From a virus: a stretch of DNA of 64,000 bases. Below, piece by piece: positions 27,622 to 36,794 of this stretch (its first letter is position 1; every line of letters starts with the position of its first letter). Location: positions 1-64,000 of the IMG/VR virus record IMGVR_UViG_3300028883_000295. One strand, given 5' to 3'. Position numbers and translations under genes: made by a program. A model generated the notes under the pieces. That model saw only the letters and a list, made by a program, of their open reading frames with translations, was not told the origin of the DNA and did not search any database.

Positions 27622-29714
27622 TACTTACCACCTATATCTAATGTCTCTTGATCTTCTACTCTTATAAATACCACATCATCTTCACTAATTGTAATTGATG
27701 GTTCCATAAATCCAACTATATAATATTCCCATTCATAATTAGTTTCATTCCAATACCATATTTGTTCATTATCATCTAGAGTAGTGGAGATATCTGACGT
27801 AGCCATATCAGAAGCTGTTGTAGATTCATCATCTGTCCACCCAACATAATTACCACCATTATTTACACCAAATGTTAGAGTAACTTCTCTTGCATCTGAA
27901 TATGTTGTTCCAGAATCTTCAGGCATATCTATCTCTATATCACCTACATCATCAGTTATATACACTTTAATTACCATAAATGTATCAATATTAAAATTAG
28001 TTCCAGATTCATCATGTGGATAGTAAGTTTGCCATAAACCATCATCCCCCCAAGAAGTTGCAGTCCAAGATGCTATATATTCACCATCACTCCAAGTTAT
28101 CCCTTCATCATCAATGATATCAGCAACACCAGATGCATCTTCATCATCATCTCCCAACCATATAAAATAATCAATGCCATCTGTTCTTATAGTAGATTTA
28201 TATACAGACAATGTAGTAAAATGAAAAGTACTATTACACCAGCCACCCTCACCATCAGAAACATTCATGCTCCACCAATATTTTGTATTGTAACTACTGA
28301 AATTACTTGTAGGTTGCGAGATATTTGTATTATTAGCAACAGAAGTATTAGATGCAAACTGTACCCAACTACCACTACTATTACTCCACCAAGTTACATC
28401 CATACTGTCACCATTAGGGTCAGTAACAATACCATATAAGGTAGGATTCAAAGAAATACCTATGCTACCATTCGTAGGACATTCACCAGATACCCCATCA
28501 GGTGCAGCGTTTACAATATAAGTACAATACAACAGATATTCCCAATTAGTATTTTCAGCGTTCTTTGTATAAGGATTACTCCATGTAGGATATGTTTGAT
28601 AATCTTGAGCAAACCACTTATCATCACCCTCTACAGTATATCCTATCCTACCAACATTTTCACCACTTCCAAAACATACAACCATATATTCTGTATCATC
28701 ATATACATCGACATCTTCATCTAAAGTAAAACTCACCCAGCCCCAATCTTGATTAATAACTTTTTCTTCAGTAGTCTCAATAAATGCTAATGTATCATAA
28801 TCATATAAAGCACATTTAACATTAATGTTAGCACTAGAATAAAGATATGCATGAATTGTTTTAGCTACACCATCTGATGCTGGAGTATCTTTACATGCAA
28901 ATTCACGTATATTTATAGGACTATACCATCCATATGCACCACCATTATATCCAAATTCTGGGTCAATTTCAAAACTATTACCAGACTGTAATGGGTTACG
29001 ACTCATATTTTGTGTTAATCTAAACCAGAAAACATCATTGCCATTGATATTCTTAATACCATGATTAGCCAAAATTACCCCATCCTGAATTAAAGGTTTG
29101 ACATCTGAGAAGTTGAAAAGCACATTATAATCTTCAGTAGCATTAGCTGGATATGTGATTTCGTATTCATACAAAGATGTTTTATTTACATAGTTTTTAA
29201 CAGCAATGTCAATACCAAATGTGAATCTAAAATAAGTATCTATAGGTGCATTATTAGTAACCTTTAATGTAATTTTTTCGCTAGTATTATCCTCAGACCT
29301 AATTCTATTTATATCAAGCCAGTTATTAAGGTTCTCACCTTGGAACTCAGTAACCCACTCCTCGAGAATAGGATGCCAAGCCTCTAGCTGCCATGCACTA
29401 TGAGCCAGGAATAACTGCCAGAAATAAGACCAGTTAACTGTTTTAAATGTTGTTTCACCAATACCAAAACTATCTACAGGAGGGACAATATATTCATACA
29501 AATAAGGTTCATCATCAGGTGGATCATCAACAGGACCACCTACTGGTAATAATGATATGCTAGCTGAACCCATAGTTATTATTGATGCAACCGTTACAAT
29601 CTTTTTCCAATTTCTCTTCCACCAGCCCTTCTTTGTGAAGAACATTACAAGTAATGGAACTTCTATAAATGTAATTATTAATACTAATAATAGTATATAA
29701 ACTAATTCAATCAT
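27621..29714 (-). CDS. Membrane-anchored Ig/Fn3-type surface protein
   Basis: A 697-residue protein with an N-terminal transmembrane helix (3-26), a basic stretch KKGWWKRNWKK and a second hydrophobic segment, followed by a proline/aspartate linker. The ectodomain has an archaeal-style Ig/Fn3 domain (GECPTNGSIGISLNPTLYG, DPNGDSMDVTWWSNSSGSW, YNTKYWWSMNVSDGEGGW). Such domains are common in surface proteins of uncultured Thermoplasmatota and methanogens, a weak host hint. The anchor arrangement resembles that of the beta-helix protein at 23597-25048. Confidence 0.72.
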   Translation of the reverse strand: MIELVYILLLVLIITFIEVPLLVMFFTKKGWWKRNWKKIVTVASIITMGSASISLLPVGGPVDDPPDDEPYLYEYIVPPVDSFGIGETTFKTVNWSYFWQLFLAHSAWQLEAWHPILEEWVTEFQGENLNNWLDINRIRSEDNTSEKITLKVTNNAPIDTYFRFTFGIDIAVKNYVNKTSLYEYEITYPANATEDYNVLFNFSDVKPLIQDGVILANHGIKNINGNDVFWFRLTQNMSRNPLQSGNSFEIDPEFGYNGGAYGWYSPINIREFACKDTPASDGVAKTIHAYLYSSANINVKCALYDYDTLAFIETTEEKVINQDWGWVSFTLDEDVDVYDDTEYMVVCFGSGENVGRIGYTVEGDDKWFAQDYQTYPTWSNPYTKNAENTNWEYLLYCTYIVNAAPDGVSGECPTNGSIGISLNPTLYGIVTDPNGDSMDVTWWSNSSGSWVQFASNTSVANNTNISQPTSNFSSYNTKYWWSMNVSDGEGGWCNSTFHFTTLSVYKSTIRTDGIDYFIWLGDDDEDASGVADIIDDEGITWSDGEYIASWTATSWGDDGLWQTYYPHDESGTNFNIDTFMVIKVYITDDVGDIEIDMPEDSGTTYSDAREVTLTFGVNNGGNYVGWTDDESTTASDMATSDISTTLDDNEQIWYWNETNYEWEYYIVGFMEPSITISEDDVVFIRVEDQETLDIGGK

Positions 29715-29745
29715 AATTTTCTTAAAGATATTATATCTGACATAA

Positions 29746-30885
29746 TTAATAAATACTTACTTGTGCAAATGCAGTACAATATTCTAATTGACTTCCTTGG
29801 CTACCATAAGTATGAGTTCCACTATACATTGCCCTAATTTCTATATTACTATCTATATCAGAAACTCCTAGAGGATATCCTTGTGATATTGTAGAACTGG
29901 TCTTATAGATAGAACTCCAAGTTCCATCTTGAGTATTCCCACTTAAGAATTGAATTTGTAAGCCAGATACACTTATACCCCCAGAATTTGCTATTCCACA
30001 TTGCCAAAGATACGCTTTCTTTCCTGTTGGGCATTTCATCCTACATAGATTTAAATTCTGTCCAGAAAGTAAACGAACTGTTGGAGTTGAAAAAACAAGT
30101 GGAGGTAATTCATTCTCCCATTTAGCATCATTTTGTTTATATACAAGAATTTCTCCACTAGCAGGAGATGTTAGATTTGTATCAGTTAGACTATCTAAAT
30201 CACTAGAACCAGACTTCCAAGCAACCCAATTGGAGCCATCCCATATGAGTCCAGAATTCTCCCAATTAGATGAATCCCAACTAGAAATATCATCTGCTTG
30301 AATAATTTCATACATAGCAGTTTGGCTGGATGCTGAAAGTTTAGCGGATGATGCCTCATACCAATCATTTACTAACTTTAAATTACTACTAACTCCAACT
30401 CCTAAATCACTAGGATAGAAATTAGATAAAGCTTGTGTAGATTTGATATAATTAGATATAATATTTGAGCTAGTCATATAATCAGTTGGGTCAAATGAAC
30501 CCAATGCATCTATCTTAGTATCAAGTGCACCCGATATAGTATCTACATAAATCTTGTTAGCGGCTCCTGAATTATAGGTAGGTTGAGTTAAACCTGATAT
30601 CATATCTGCATATATCTCAAGTGAATTAACTAATATAGTCCCACCTGAAATAGTTGCTGATGAAAGATAAGCCATATTATAAATACCTTTAGAATCCCAA
30701 TCTTTATTATCATCAATTGTTAATTCGGACAAATTAGATGCACCAGTTCCTCCACCTGATGCCATAGCTACCCAATTGGAACCATCCCAAATTAAACCAG
30801 AATTTTCCCATAAGGAGGAATCCCAAGACGAAATGTCTGTTGCTCCTGTTAATTTATATTCTTTTAATCTACTCATATTATCCAC
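29746..30885 (-). CDS. Tail fibre protein, SGG-repeat type
   Basis: A 379-residue protein with two copies of the block TDISSWDSSxWENSGLIWDGSNWVA, the GASNLSELTIDDNKDWDSKGIYN block also present in the fibre at 12439-15063, and SSATISGGTI. TLSGxxDTxIDxL-type repeats predict trimeric fibre or coiled coil. The end (~280-379) is a beta domain. Probably a fibre linker or a short fibre. It overlaps the lectin-like gene by 8 bases. Confidence 0.72.
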   Translation of the reverse strand: MDNMSRLKEYKLTGATDISSWDSSLWENSGLIWDGSNWVAMASGGGTGASNLSELTIDDNKDWDSKGIYNMAYLSSATISGGTILVNSLEIYADMISGLTQPTYNSGAANKIYVDTISGALDTKIDALGSFDPTDYMTSSNIISNYIKSTQALSNFYPSDLGVGVSSNLKLVNDWYEASSAKLSASSQTAMYEIIQADDISSWDSSNWENSGLIWDGSNWVAWKSGSSDLDSLTDTNLTSPASGEILVYKQNDAKWENELPPLVFSTPTVRLLSGQNLNLCRMKCPTGKKAYLWQCGIANSGGISVSGLQIQFLSGNTQDGTWSSIYKTSSTISQGYPLGVSDIDSNIEIRAMYSGTHTYGSQGSQLEYCTAFAQVSIY

Positions 30886-31765
30886 CTATAAATTTTAACA
30901 ATCTTTTATTTCCATAAAATTTCATATGCCTATTCTTAGTATTAATAAATCCTAATATTCTTGTAGTTGACTCTTCTTCTGAAGTTATATGATATGTATA
31001 ATAATCTTCATGCCAACTATCACCACCACCATTTGGTGAATCATTATCCTTATCTGGATTATCACAAGTAAAGTTTGCAATTAGTATTCCTGAACCATTA
31101 ATCGTAGCTTCAGCACCCCAATTACCACCTCCATATGGAGAAGGATCAAGACACGAAGCTGCAAGTGGATGGTCAGCATTGGAATCACCTAATTGTGGAT
31201 TACCAGACCCATATGTAAGTTGGTTTCCCCTTGTACCTGAACGTACCTTTATTCCATTTATCCACAAACCCATATCCCCTTGTGCACCACCTTCTGAGCA
31301 AAACTGAAAACTAACTACAAACCAACCAGGTAAATCTGCATCTGGTATTTCGTGAATAACATTGTCTTGTGGTGTACCACCAGTATTATGAGTACAGCAT
31401 ATTTCCACACCAGTTTCTGTAGCTCTTAAAAAACCAGCTTGTGCATGTGTTCCACCACCATTGTGAAATAGTCCATAAACTTGGTCATGTGTTAACCCAT
31501 CTGGAATATACAATAACATCGCTGCATCAGTGATAATGTAAATATCCATCCACCCACTATTAGGTGGATTGTTGTTACTATTCATTCCTTCATAATCCTC
31601 TTGAGTGGATATGTCTTCAGAGCCTACATTAGAATTATCATCATTACCTGATTCATCTCTACCGAAATTGGTACCAAGATTAGTTGAATTTAATTCCCAA
31701 TAAGTATGAGGATTATGAGCTGAAATGAAATCTTCTCTCCCATTATTAGGTGTAATAGATGCCAT
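30878..31765 (-). CDS. Concanavalin/LamG-like lectin protein
   Basis: A 295-residue protein whose centre reads as a jelly-roll: WMDIYIITDAAMLLYIPDGL, AGFLRATETGVEICC, LPGWFVVSFQFCSEGGAQGDMGLWINGIKV, TINGSGILIANF. Calcium-dependent lectins and LamG domains share such strands. It begins at the ATG that overlaps the upstream fibre stop (TAATG); a TTG six codons earlier is less likely. Sits between two fibre genes, so probably a carbohydrate-binding virion protein. Confidence 0.65.
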   Translation of the reverse strand: MASITPNNGREDFISAHNPHTYWELNSTNLGTNFGRDESGNDDNSNVGSEDISTQEDYEGMNSNNNPPNSGWMDIYIITDAAMLLYIPDGLTHDQVYGLFHNGGGTHAQAGFLRATETGVEICCTHNTGGTPQDNVIHEIPDADLPGWFVVSFQFCSEGGAQGDMGLWINGIKVRSGTRGNQLTYGSGNPQLGDSNADHPLAASCLDPSPYGGGNWGAEATINGSGILIANFTCDNPDKDNDSPNGGGDSWHEDYYTYHITSEEESTTRILGFINTKNRHMKFYGNKRLLKFIGG

Positions 31766-34473
31766 TAGACTACAGCCCTCCAACTAAAAGTTTCTGAATC
31801 AGGTGATGTATGTCTAACAGTGATGTTTGTGGCATCAACAGTAAATGCATATGATATTGGATTAGCTCCACTAGGAGCAATACTTACCCAAGATGGTTTA
31901 GAACTGCAAGTATGAGCTATAGTTCCTCCATCCGATACTTCTCCCCAACCATATCTAGTTTGATTTGAAGGGGAATATTTACCTATAAGTGTGGTACTTG
32001 CTGCATAATTAGATATGATATTTGCTGAAGTCATATAGCTTTCTGGAGTAAAAGAAACTATAGCATCTAATCTTGTATCAATATTACCTGAGAAAGCATC
32101 AACCCACGCTTGATTATATAAGTTAGCACTTTTAGCATAATTAGTGATGATATTTGTAGATGTCATATATAAATCTACACTAAAGCTATGTAGTGCTGAG
32201 TTTGCACTATGCTTCATATTAGCTAAAACCTGTGAAGAAATTCCTCTTCCAAGGGAAGATGGATAATACTCACTTCCATCTAGTAAATCTTGTTTGGTAT
32301 TAATTTTTGTAGATAAAGAACCTGATATGGTGGATAATTTCTCACCAGATGCATTATACCAATCAGTTAAAGCTAATACTTGGGAAGATATCCCTTTACC
32401 TAATGAAGATGGATAATATCCTAGATGTATATGTAGAGAATCTGCATCTGAACCATCTGTTAGAGTTTCTAACTCAGTTGCAGTTGCATTAGTCTTTCCA
32501 GTGAATGTAGTAAATTTAATAGTTCCACCAGATACACTAGTACCACTTATGGCTCCATCAGCAAAAATGTGTCCAGTCACATCTAAATCATCATCATGAG
32601 CATGAACCATCTTAAGTGTTCCTGCACCTGTTCCATCACTCATTCCTTCTGCCATACCATCGAAATGACTTGTGATTTCATCTCCTGATGCTACATTAAA
32701 CCCGTAATTATTAGCAAAGTCTTCAATATGCATATCATTGGCTAAACAGTGAACTTCTCCATTATTACCTGCAGTATCCATATACACTGCATAACTAGTT
32801 CCATTTCCTGCTGAAGTTAAATGAAGATGATTATAATTAACGTGTTTATCTGTTCCTGCACCATGTAGATATAAAATACCACAAGTGCCATTATAAGAGG
32901 CACTCTTCATATCCATATCTACAGTATTATGGTCAAAATAAGATTCTACAGTGAATGTGGTTGCTTCATTTACTAATGCTGCTGTATCTCCAGCATCGCT
33001 AATTTCTATCTGAAACTCATTATCCCACATACTCCAAGTGGTAGTTCCTAAGAAATCAAATATCCAATGACTATTAGTTCCTGCAGCAGTTCCATCGAAA
33101 TCATATTTTGACCAACATCTCCTCATACGGAATGTTGTTCCACTAAATCTTCCTAATGAACCAATATGACCATTTTCTGAATTTGAAAGGATTAGACGAC
33201 AATTATCTACAGAATGTCTTCCACCAGATGCAGAAATTAGATGGGTATTATCAGTAGATGTATTGTAAGCTATAGTTAAATCTCTAATTGCTGATTTATT
33301 ACCAGCATCTGAAGCGAAATAAAGTGTTCCACTTATTATTATGTCACTTCTTTTGCCTTCACCATCTAAAGATACCCAATCTTCCATCTTGATGTCTTCG
33401 GTATAGACTCCTGGATATATCATAATGCTATAAGGCTTAGAAGAACTATTATCTGTAATTGAATCTATTGCATCTTGAATTGAAGTAAAGTGAGCACCTG
33501 ATTTAGCAACAGTTACTATATTTTCATAATCACCGGATGGAGCATAAAGACTAGTAGCATTGGAAGAAAAACCATAGAATTCACTGGCACCTGACCAAGC
33601 AACATCACTGACAGCTGCATGAGTATGAAGAGTGGTTTCAGATCCATCTGTCAATTCCTCTAATTCCGCAGCGGTAGCATCAGTTTTCCCAGTAAATTCT
33701 GTAAATTTAATAATATTACTGGATATAGATTGAGTAGAAATAGCTTGAGATGATAAATTGCCTTCAATATACATATCTTCTTTGAATAGTGCATTTCCAG
33801 CCTCTATATATAGTCCATAATTATTAGTGGCACCATCAGCATATCCATAAATAGCTATATTAGTAGTATTAGCACCAATAACTGTCCCATTAAATCCATA
33901 AAGTGTTGAAATTCCTGTTTTATTTGCATGCATCTTAAGAGCTTGTGTATATCCAAGACCATCGTCTGGAGTTAATTCTATATTAACAAATCCTCTAAGA
34001 TTAGGTGAGACAGCTTGTAATCCAAAGGCTGCTCCAGATAAAACATGTAATGGATATAATGGATTAGTAGTACCTATACCAACCTTCTTTGATGTACCAG
34101 AGTAATATATAGAGTCCCCAACCTTTTTCCATATACCTGATGGAGCAAATCTAGAAATTGCTGATGTACTAGTTATATATAGAGTAGAGTCAAATACATC
34201 ATATCCCTCTAAAGTATCTATTCTAGTATCAATTGAGCCTGATAAAGTATCTATCCAATTTTTATTGTAAAGATTGGTACTCTTAGCATAGTTAGCTATG
34301 ATATTGGCAGATGTCATATAATTATCAGGTGTGAATAATGTAACACTAGATGACCATCCAAACAATGCTGTTATGTTTCCAGAAGCTATCTTACCTAATG
34401 TTGATGGATAGTAATCTCCTGGACTCATTGTAGAGCCTTGATTACTTCCTTGCTTAATAAATATATGTCCCAT
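31765..34473 (-). CDS. Large repetitive tail fibre, paralogue of the terminal fibre
   Basis: A 902-residue fibre. N-terminal repeats YYPSTLGKIAS, YMTSANIIANYAKS, TLSGSIDTRIDTLEG recur throughout. A middle block (LRGFVNIELTPDDG to NNYGLYIEAG) and the last ~55 residues (GTIAHTCSSKPSWVSIAP...FSWRAVV) match the protein at 12439-15063. Between them lies a pectin-lyase-like region (VTVAKSGAHFTSIQDAIDSI, SIMIYPGVYTEDIKM, IIISGTLYF). Probably a long side fibre with polysaccharide-binding activity. Confidence 0.8.
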   Translation of the reverse strand: MGHIFIKQGSNQGSTMSPGDYYPSTLGKIASGNITALFGWSSSVTLFTPDNYMTSANIIANYAKSTNLYNKNWIDTLSGSIDTRIDTLEGYDVFDSTLYITSTSAISRFAPSGIWKKVGDSIYYSGTSKKVGIGTTNPLYPLHVLSGAAFGLQAVSPNLRGFVNIELTPDDGLGYTQALKMHANKTGISTLYGFNGTVIGANTTNIAIYGYADGATNNYGLYIEAGNALFKEDMYIEGNLSSQAISTQSISSNIIKFTEFTGKTDATAAELEELTDGSETTLHTHAAVSDVAWSGASEFYGFSSNATSLYAPSGDYENIVTVAKSGAHFTSIQDAIDSITDNSSSKPYSIMIYPGVYTEDIKMEDWVSLDGEGKRSDIIISGTLYFASDAGNKSAIRDLTIAYNTSTDNTHLISASGGRHSVDNCRLILSNSENGHIGSLGRFSGTTFRMRRCWSKYDFDGTAAGTNSHWIFDFLGTTTWSMWDNEFQIEISDAGDTAALVNEATTFTVESYFDHNTVDMDMKSASYNGTCGILYLHGAGTDKHVNYNHLHLTSAGNGTSYAVYMDTAGNNGEVHCLANDMHIEDFANNYGFNVASGDEITSHFDGMAEGMSDGTGAGTLKMVHAHDDDLDVTGHIFADGAISGTSVSGGTIKFTTFTGKTNATATELETLTDGSDADSLHIHLGYYPSSLGKGISSQVLALTDWYNASGEKLSTISGSLSTKINTKQDLLDGSEYYPSSLGRGISSQVLANMKHSANSALHSFSVDLYMTSTNIITNYAKSANLYNQAWVDAFSGNIDTRLDAIVSFTPESYMTSANIISNYAASTTLIGKYSPSNQTRYGWGEVSDGGTIAHTCSSKPSWVSIAPSGANPISYAFTVDATNITVRHTSPDSETFSWRAVV

Positions 34474-34625
34474 TTATTTTACCTTTAATTTAATTTTAAT
34501 CTAAATTTATCTTAATCTAAAAACAGAATACATAGTTATCTACATTCCTATATTCCAAGCGTATCTAGAAAATGTATTTCTGCATTGGATATATAAAAAC
34601 ATAGAAACTGACATAGTTACAGACA

Positions 34626-34853
34626 TTATCTTCCTATTCGACCTCTTCCTTTGCTTGCTGCAGCCTTAGACTTTCTTTCCATTTCTTTATAATCTTCTTG
34701 TCTTTTCTTTGCTTCCCAGATAATTCTCTTCTCCAGAAAGCGTATGTCCATCGGTTTATCTCTTCTCAATTCACCAATTTCACTTGGAGTCCGATTGAGA
34801 ATCTTACATAGCTCATATTCCAGAGCACCAAAACCACCTTCAACGAAATTTAT
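34626..34853 (-). CDS. Tail assembly chaperone, second part (ATA start or +1 frameshift)
   Basis: A 71-residue conserved segment (EGGFGALEYELCKILNRTP, SEIGELRRDKP, IRFLEKRIIW, then a basic tail) is typical of the distal part of tail-assembly chaperones. It lies in the +1 frame relative to the preceding gene and has no ATG, GTG or TTG before the conserved part. Two readings fit. One is initiation at ATA (34853), 5 bases after GGTGA. The other is a +1 shift at the CGT-TGA end of the first gene, giving a ~218-residue fusion as in gpG-gpGT systems. Confidence 0.75.
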   Translation of the reverse strand: MNFVEGGFGALEYELCKILNRTPSEIGELRRDKPMDIRFLEKRIIWEAKKRQEDYKEMERKSKAAASKGRGRIGR

Positions 34854-35283
34854 CTAACTCACCCTCAGAGAGTGGTCCTTGAATCGCTACCATCATCAAT
34901 TCATTAATGAAACTTATCAAAGTGTTTGTTGATGTTCTATTTCCCCAGAACTCTTCATTTAATTGCTTATTCAGAGTCAATTCAGAAGCAAGTTCAACAA
35001 ACTTCTTGATTGTAGTTTCACTGTTTGGTTTAGAGAGGAATATCATCATCTCACCCAATTGATTAGGTGTTGGTTTATGACAGAGTAGTTTCCTTTTAGT
35101 TGAAGGAGAGGATTTGAAGATTACTTCTACAGTATCTTCTTTATAATCCCTCTCAAGTATATCTCTTGTAGCAATCTGGTCTATGATTTCTTTTTTACTT
35201 ACTCGGTCTTTCTTCTCAATCTTTTCTTTGAATTCTTTCACCTTTTCTTGATGAATCTCAGCTTTTGTTTTTTCTTCAGGCAC
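34840..35283 (-). CDS. Tail assembly chaperone, first part
   Basis: A 147-residue mostly helical protein with an N-terminal Lys/Glu-rich coil and the segment KPTPNQLGEMMIFL...TIKKFVELASELT. It lies between the tail-tube genes and a downstream ORF in another frame, the standard place and size of the gpG-type chaperone that coats the tape measure during assembly. The last codons overlap that ORF. Here the fibre genes, not the tape measure, come next, which is unusual. Confidence 0.72.
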   Translation of the reverse strand: MPEEKTKAEIHQEKVKEFKEKIEKKDRVSKKEIIDQIATRDILERDYKEDTVEVIFKSSPSTKRKLLCHKPTPNQLGEMMIFLSKPNSETTIKKFVELASELTLNKQLNEEFWGNRTSTNTLISFINELMMVAIQGPLSEGELDKFR

Positions 35284-35321
35284 TAATGAATCACCTCCTT
35301 CACATGCCTACCACATTAATC

Positions 35322-35780
35322 CTAATGCCCAGCATCCGATATGTATGTATGACCAGCTGGTTCACTAAGTCTTATACCAGATACCTTATATGGATATAAC
35401 ACACTGAAGTTTACAGTTCCTTCTGCAATATCGCTAGCAGTTCCTAGAGTAAAATCAAATCCAGTTATCTGTGTGCTAGCAAAGTAGAAGTATAATGAAT
35501 TAGAACCACAATTACCAGATACCCATACATGTTCACCATCAATCATGTTTCCAACTATCTTACCTACTGCTGTAGAGTGTAATTTACAAGATGTTAATGA
35601 ACCATCTGCAGTGACTGCACCCTTCATTCTGAAATTACCTTTCTCACCAATAAGTTCTTGTTCAGCTATTCCAGCACCTAATGTTAGAGTGAAATCAGAT
35701 AATGCTAGTGTTGAATGAGTCATTCCACTAATCCATACTGATGCATCTTCACCTGTGTATATTGTTGGAGTTCCTACCAT
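35322..35780 (-). CDS. Major tail tube protein, paralogue 2
   Basis: A 152-residue beta protein: LALSDFTLTLGAGIAEQELIGEKGNF, KGAVTADGSLTSCKL, GTVNFSVLYPYKVS. It shares the pattern FxLxxxxGxxEQxLIGxxGN with the adjacent upstream gene, so the two are paralogues. Position before the chaperone and length fit the hexameric tail-tube subunit. One may form the tube and the other a cap or a minor section. Confidence 0.75.
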   Translation of the reverse strand: MVGTPTIYTGEDASVWISGMTHSTLALSDFTLTLGAGIAEQELIGEKGNFRMKGAVTADGSLTSCKLHSTAVGKIVGNMIDGEHVWVSGNCGSNSLYFYFASTQITGFDFTLGTASDIAEGTVNFSVLYPYKVSGIRLSEPAGHTYISDAGH

Positions 35781-35786
35781 ATCTCA

Positions 35787-36275
35787 TCACCCCGTAATTA
35801 CGCCAGAAGTGTATTTGATATCTTGTGGATTCATTAATGTGAAATCCATGCTTGCAGTTGTTACTGTATCTGCATCTCCAATTGCAACTTCGTATCCAGT
35901 GACTTGACAAGATGGTAATACCCAAGCTAAATACACTACATCAGTCTTTGTAGACACACAACCTGAAATAGCAAGATATTCATACTTATTCCAAGTATCA
36001 TGATTATGAAGTAAGTTATATAGCATATCAGCTATACCAGATGTAGCAAACTTAGCTGCAGTTAATGAACCTTCAATTGAAAGTGATCCCTGGTCAAAGT
36101 AATTTCCAGGCATACCAATCAATGGTTGTTCTATAGTTCCTCTATCAAATGTAAGAGAGAAGTCTCCTATACCGAATGTCTCATGATTGTGATAAAGTGC
36201 AGTTGGGTTTCCTGTTCCACCAGAGTGAGCAGCCAATTTAACTGTTGCATTTTTACCTGTGACTGTACCAACCAT
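35787..36275 (-). CDS. Major tail tube protein, paralogue 1
   Basis: A 162-residue protein with IGDFSLTFDRGTIEQPLIGMPGN, QGSLSIEGSLTAAKF and ASMDFTLMNPQD, matching its neighbour in order and spacing. A His-rich insert (ALYHNHETF, NLLHNHDTW) sets it apart. Such proteins stack as hexamers around the tape measure. It follows the tail-terminator gene after 115 bases. Confidence 0.75.
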   Translation of the reverse strand: MVGTVTGKNATVKLAAHSGGTGNPTALYHNHETFGIGDFSLTFDRGTIEQPLIGMPGNYFDQGSLSIEGSLTAAKFATSGIADMLYNLLHNHDTWNKYEYLAISGCVSTKTDVVYLAWVLPSCQVTGYEVAIGDADTVTTASMDFTLMNPQDIKYTSGVITG

Positions 36276-36391
36276 TTTAATCCACCTGCCTTGTATTTAG
36301 GATAATCATTCTTTCTGACCTTTTCTATATAAAAATAAATACATACATATCAACCAATTATTTCACTTAATCATTAAATAAATCTAACATT

Positions 36392-36790
36392 TTAATCCTC
36401 ATGATGGTACGTTCTACTGAAGACTAGTATCTTCCTATATATTCTTCTAGCATCATCATTATCATCATTATCTGAATCTTTTCTACATGCACCAGATGCA
36501 ATGAACATAGGGATTATTGTATCTGATAAATCATATGTCTGCTTTCTACTTCTAGAAATCACATCCACCTGAGTGACTAGTTCCTCTTTTCTCATTCTGG
36601 AACCTTTTGGTGAACTCTTATATCCAAGATATCCTGTATCTGAACCACCTACTTGAGATAGAATGATACATGGAAACTTCTCTAGTTCATCAGGCCATCC
36701 ATATCTAATCTCTGATTTAGAAACTGTATCTGTTATTGCAGAACAACTTTTTAGATATCCACCTAATTCACGAAGAGCATCTGAAGAAAT
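36392..36790 (-). CDS. Tail terminator-like protein with an ATT (or ATC) start
   Basis: The frame is open from the stop inside GAGGGTGAGGTGA to 36392 and reads GGYLKSCSAITDTV, EKFPCIILSQVGGSD, MRKEELVTQVDVISRSRKQ, DLSDTIIPMFIASG. The middle resembles tail-terminator/neck proteins that cap the tube. The first ATG (36595) would remove half of it. GGTGA ends just before ATCATT, so ATT at 36790 (spacer 4) or ATC at 36793 is the likely start. Placed between a gp10-like gene and the tube genes, as expected. Confidence 0.72.
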   Translation of the reverse strand: MSSDALRELGGYLKSCSAITDTVSKSEIRYGWPDELEKFPCIILSQVGGSDTGYLGYKSSPKGSRMRKEELVTQVDVISRSRKQTYDLSDTIIPMFIASGACRKDSDNDDNDDARRIYRKILVFSRTYHHED

Positions 36791-36794
36791 GATA

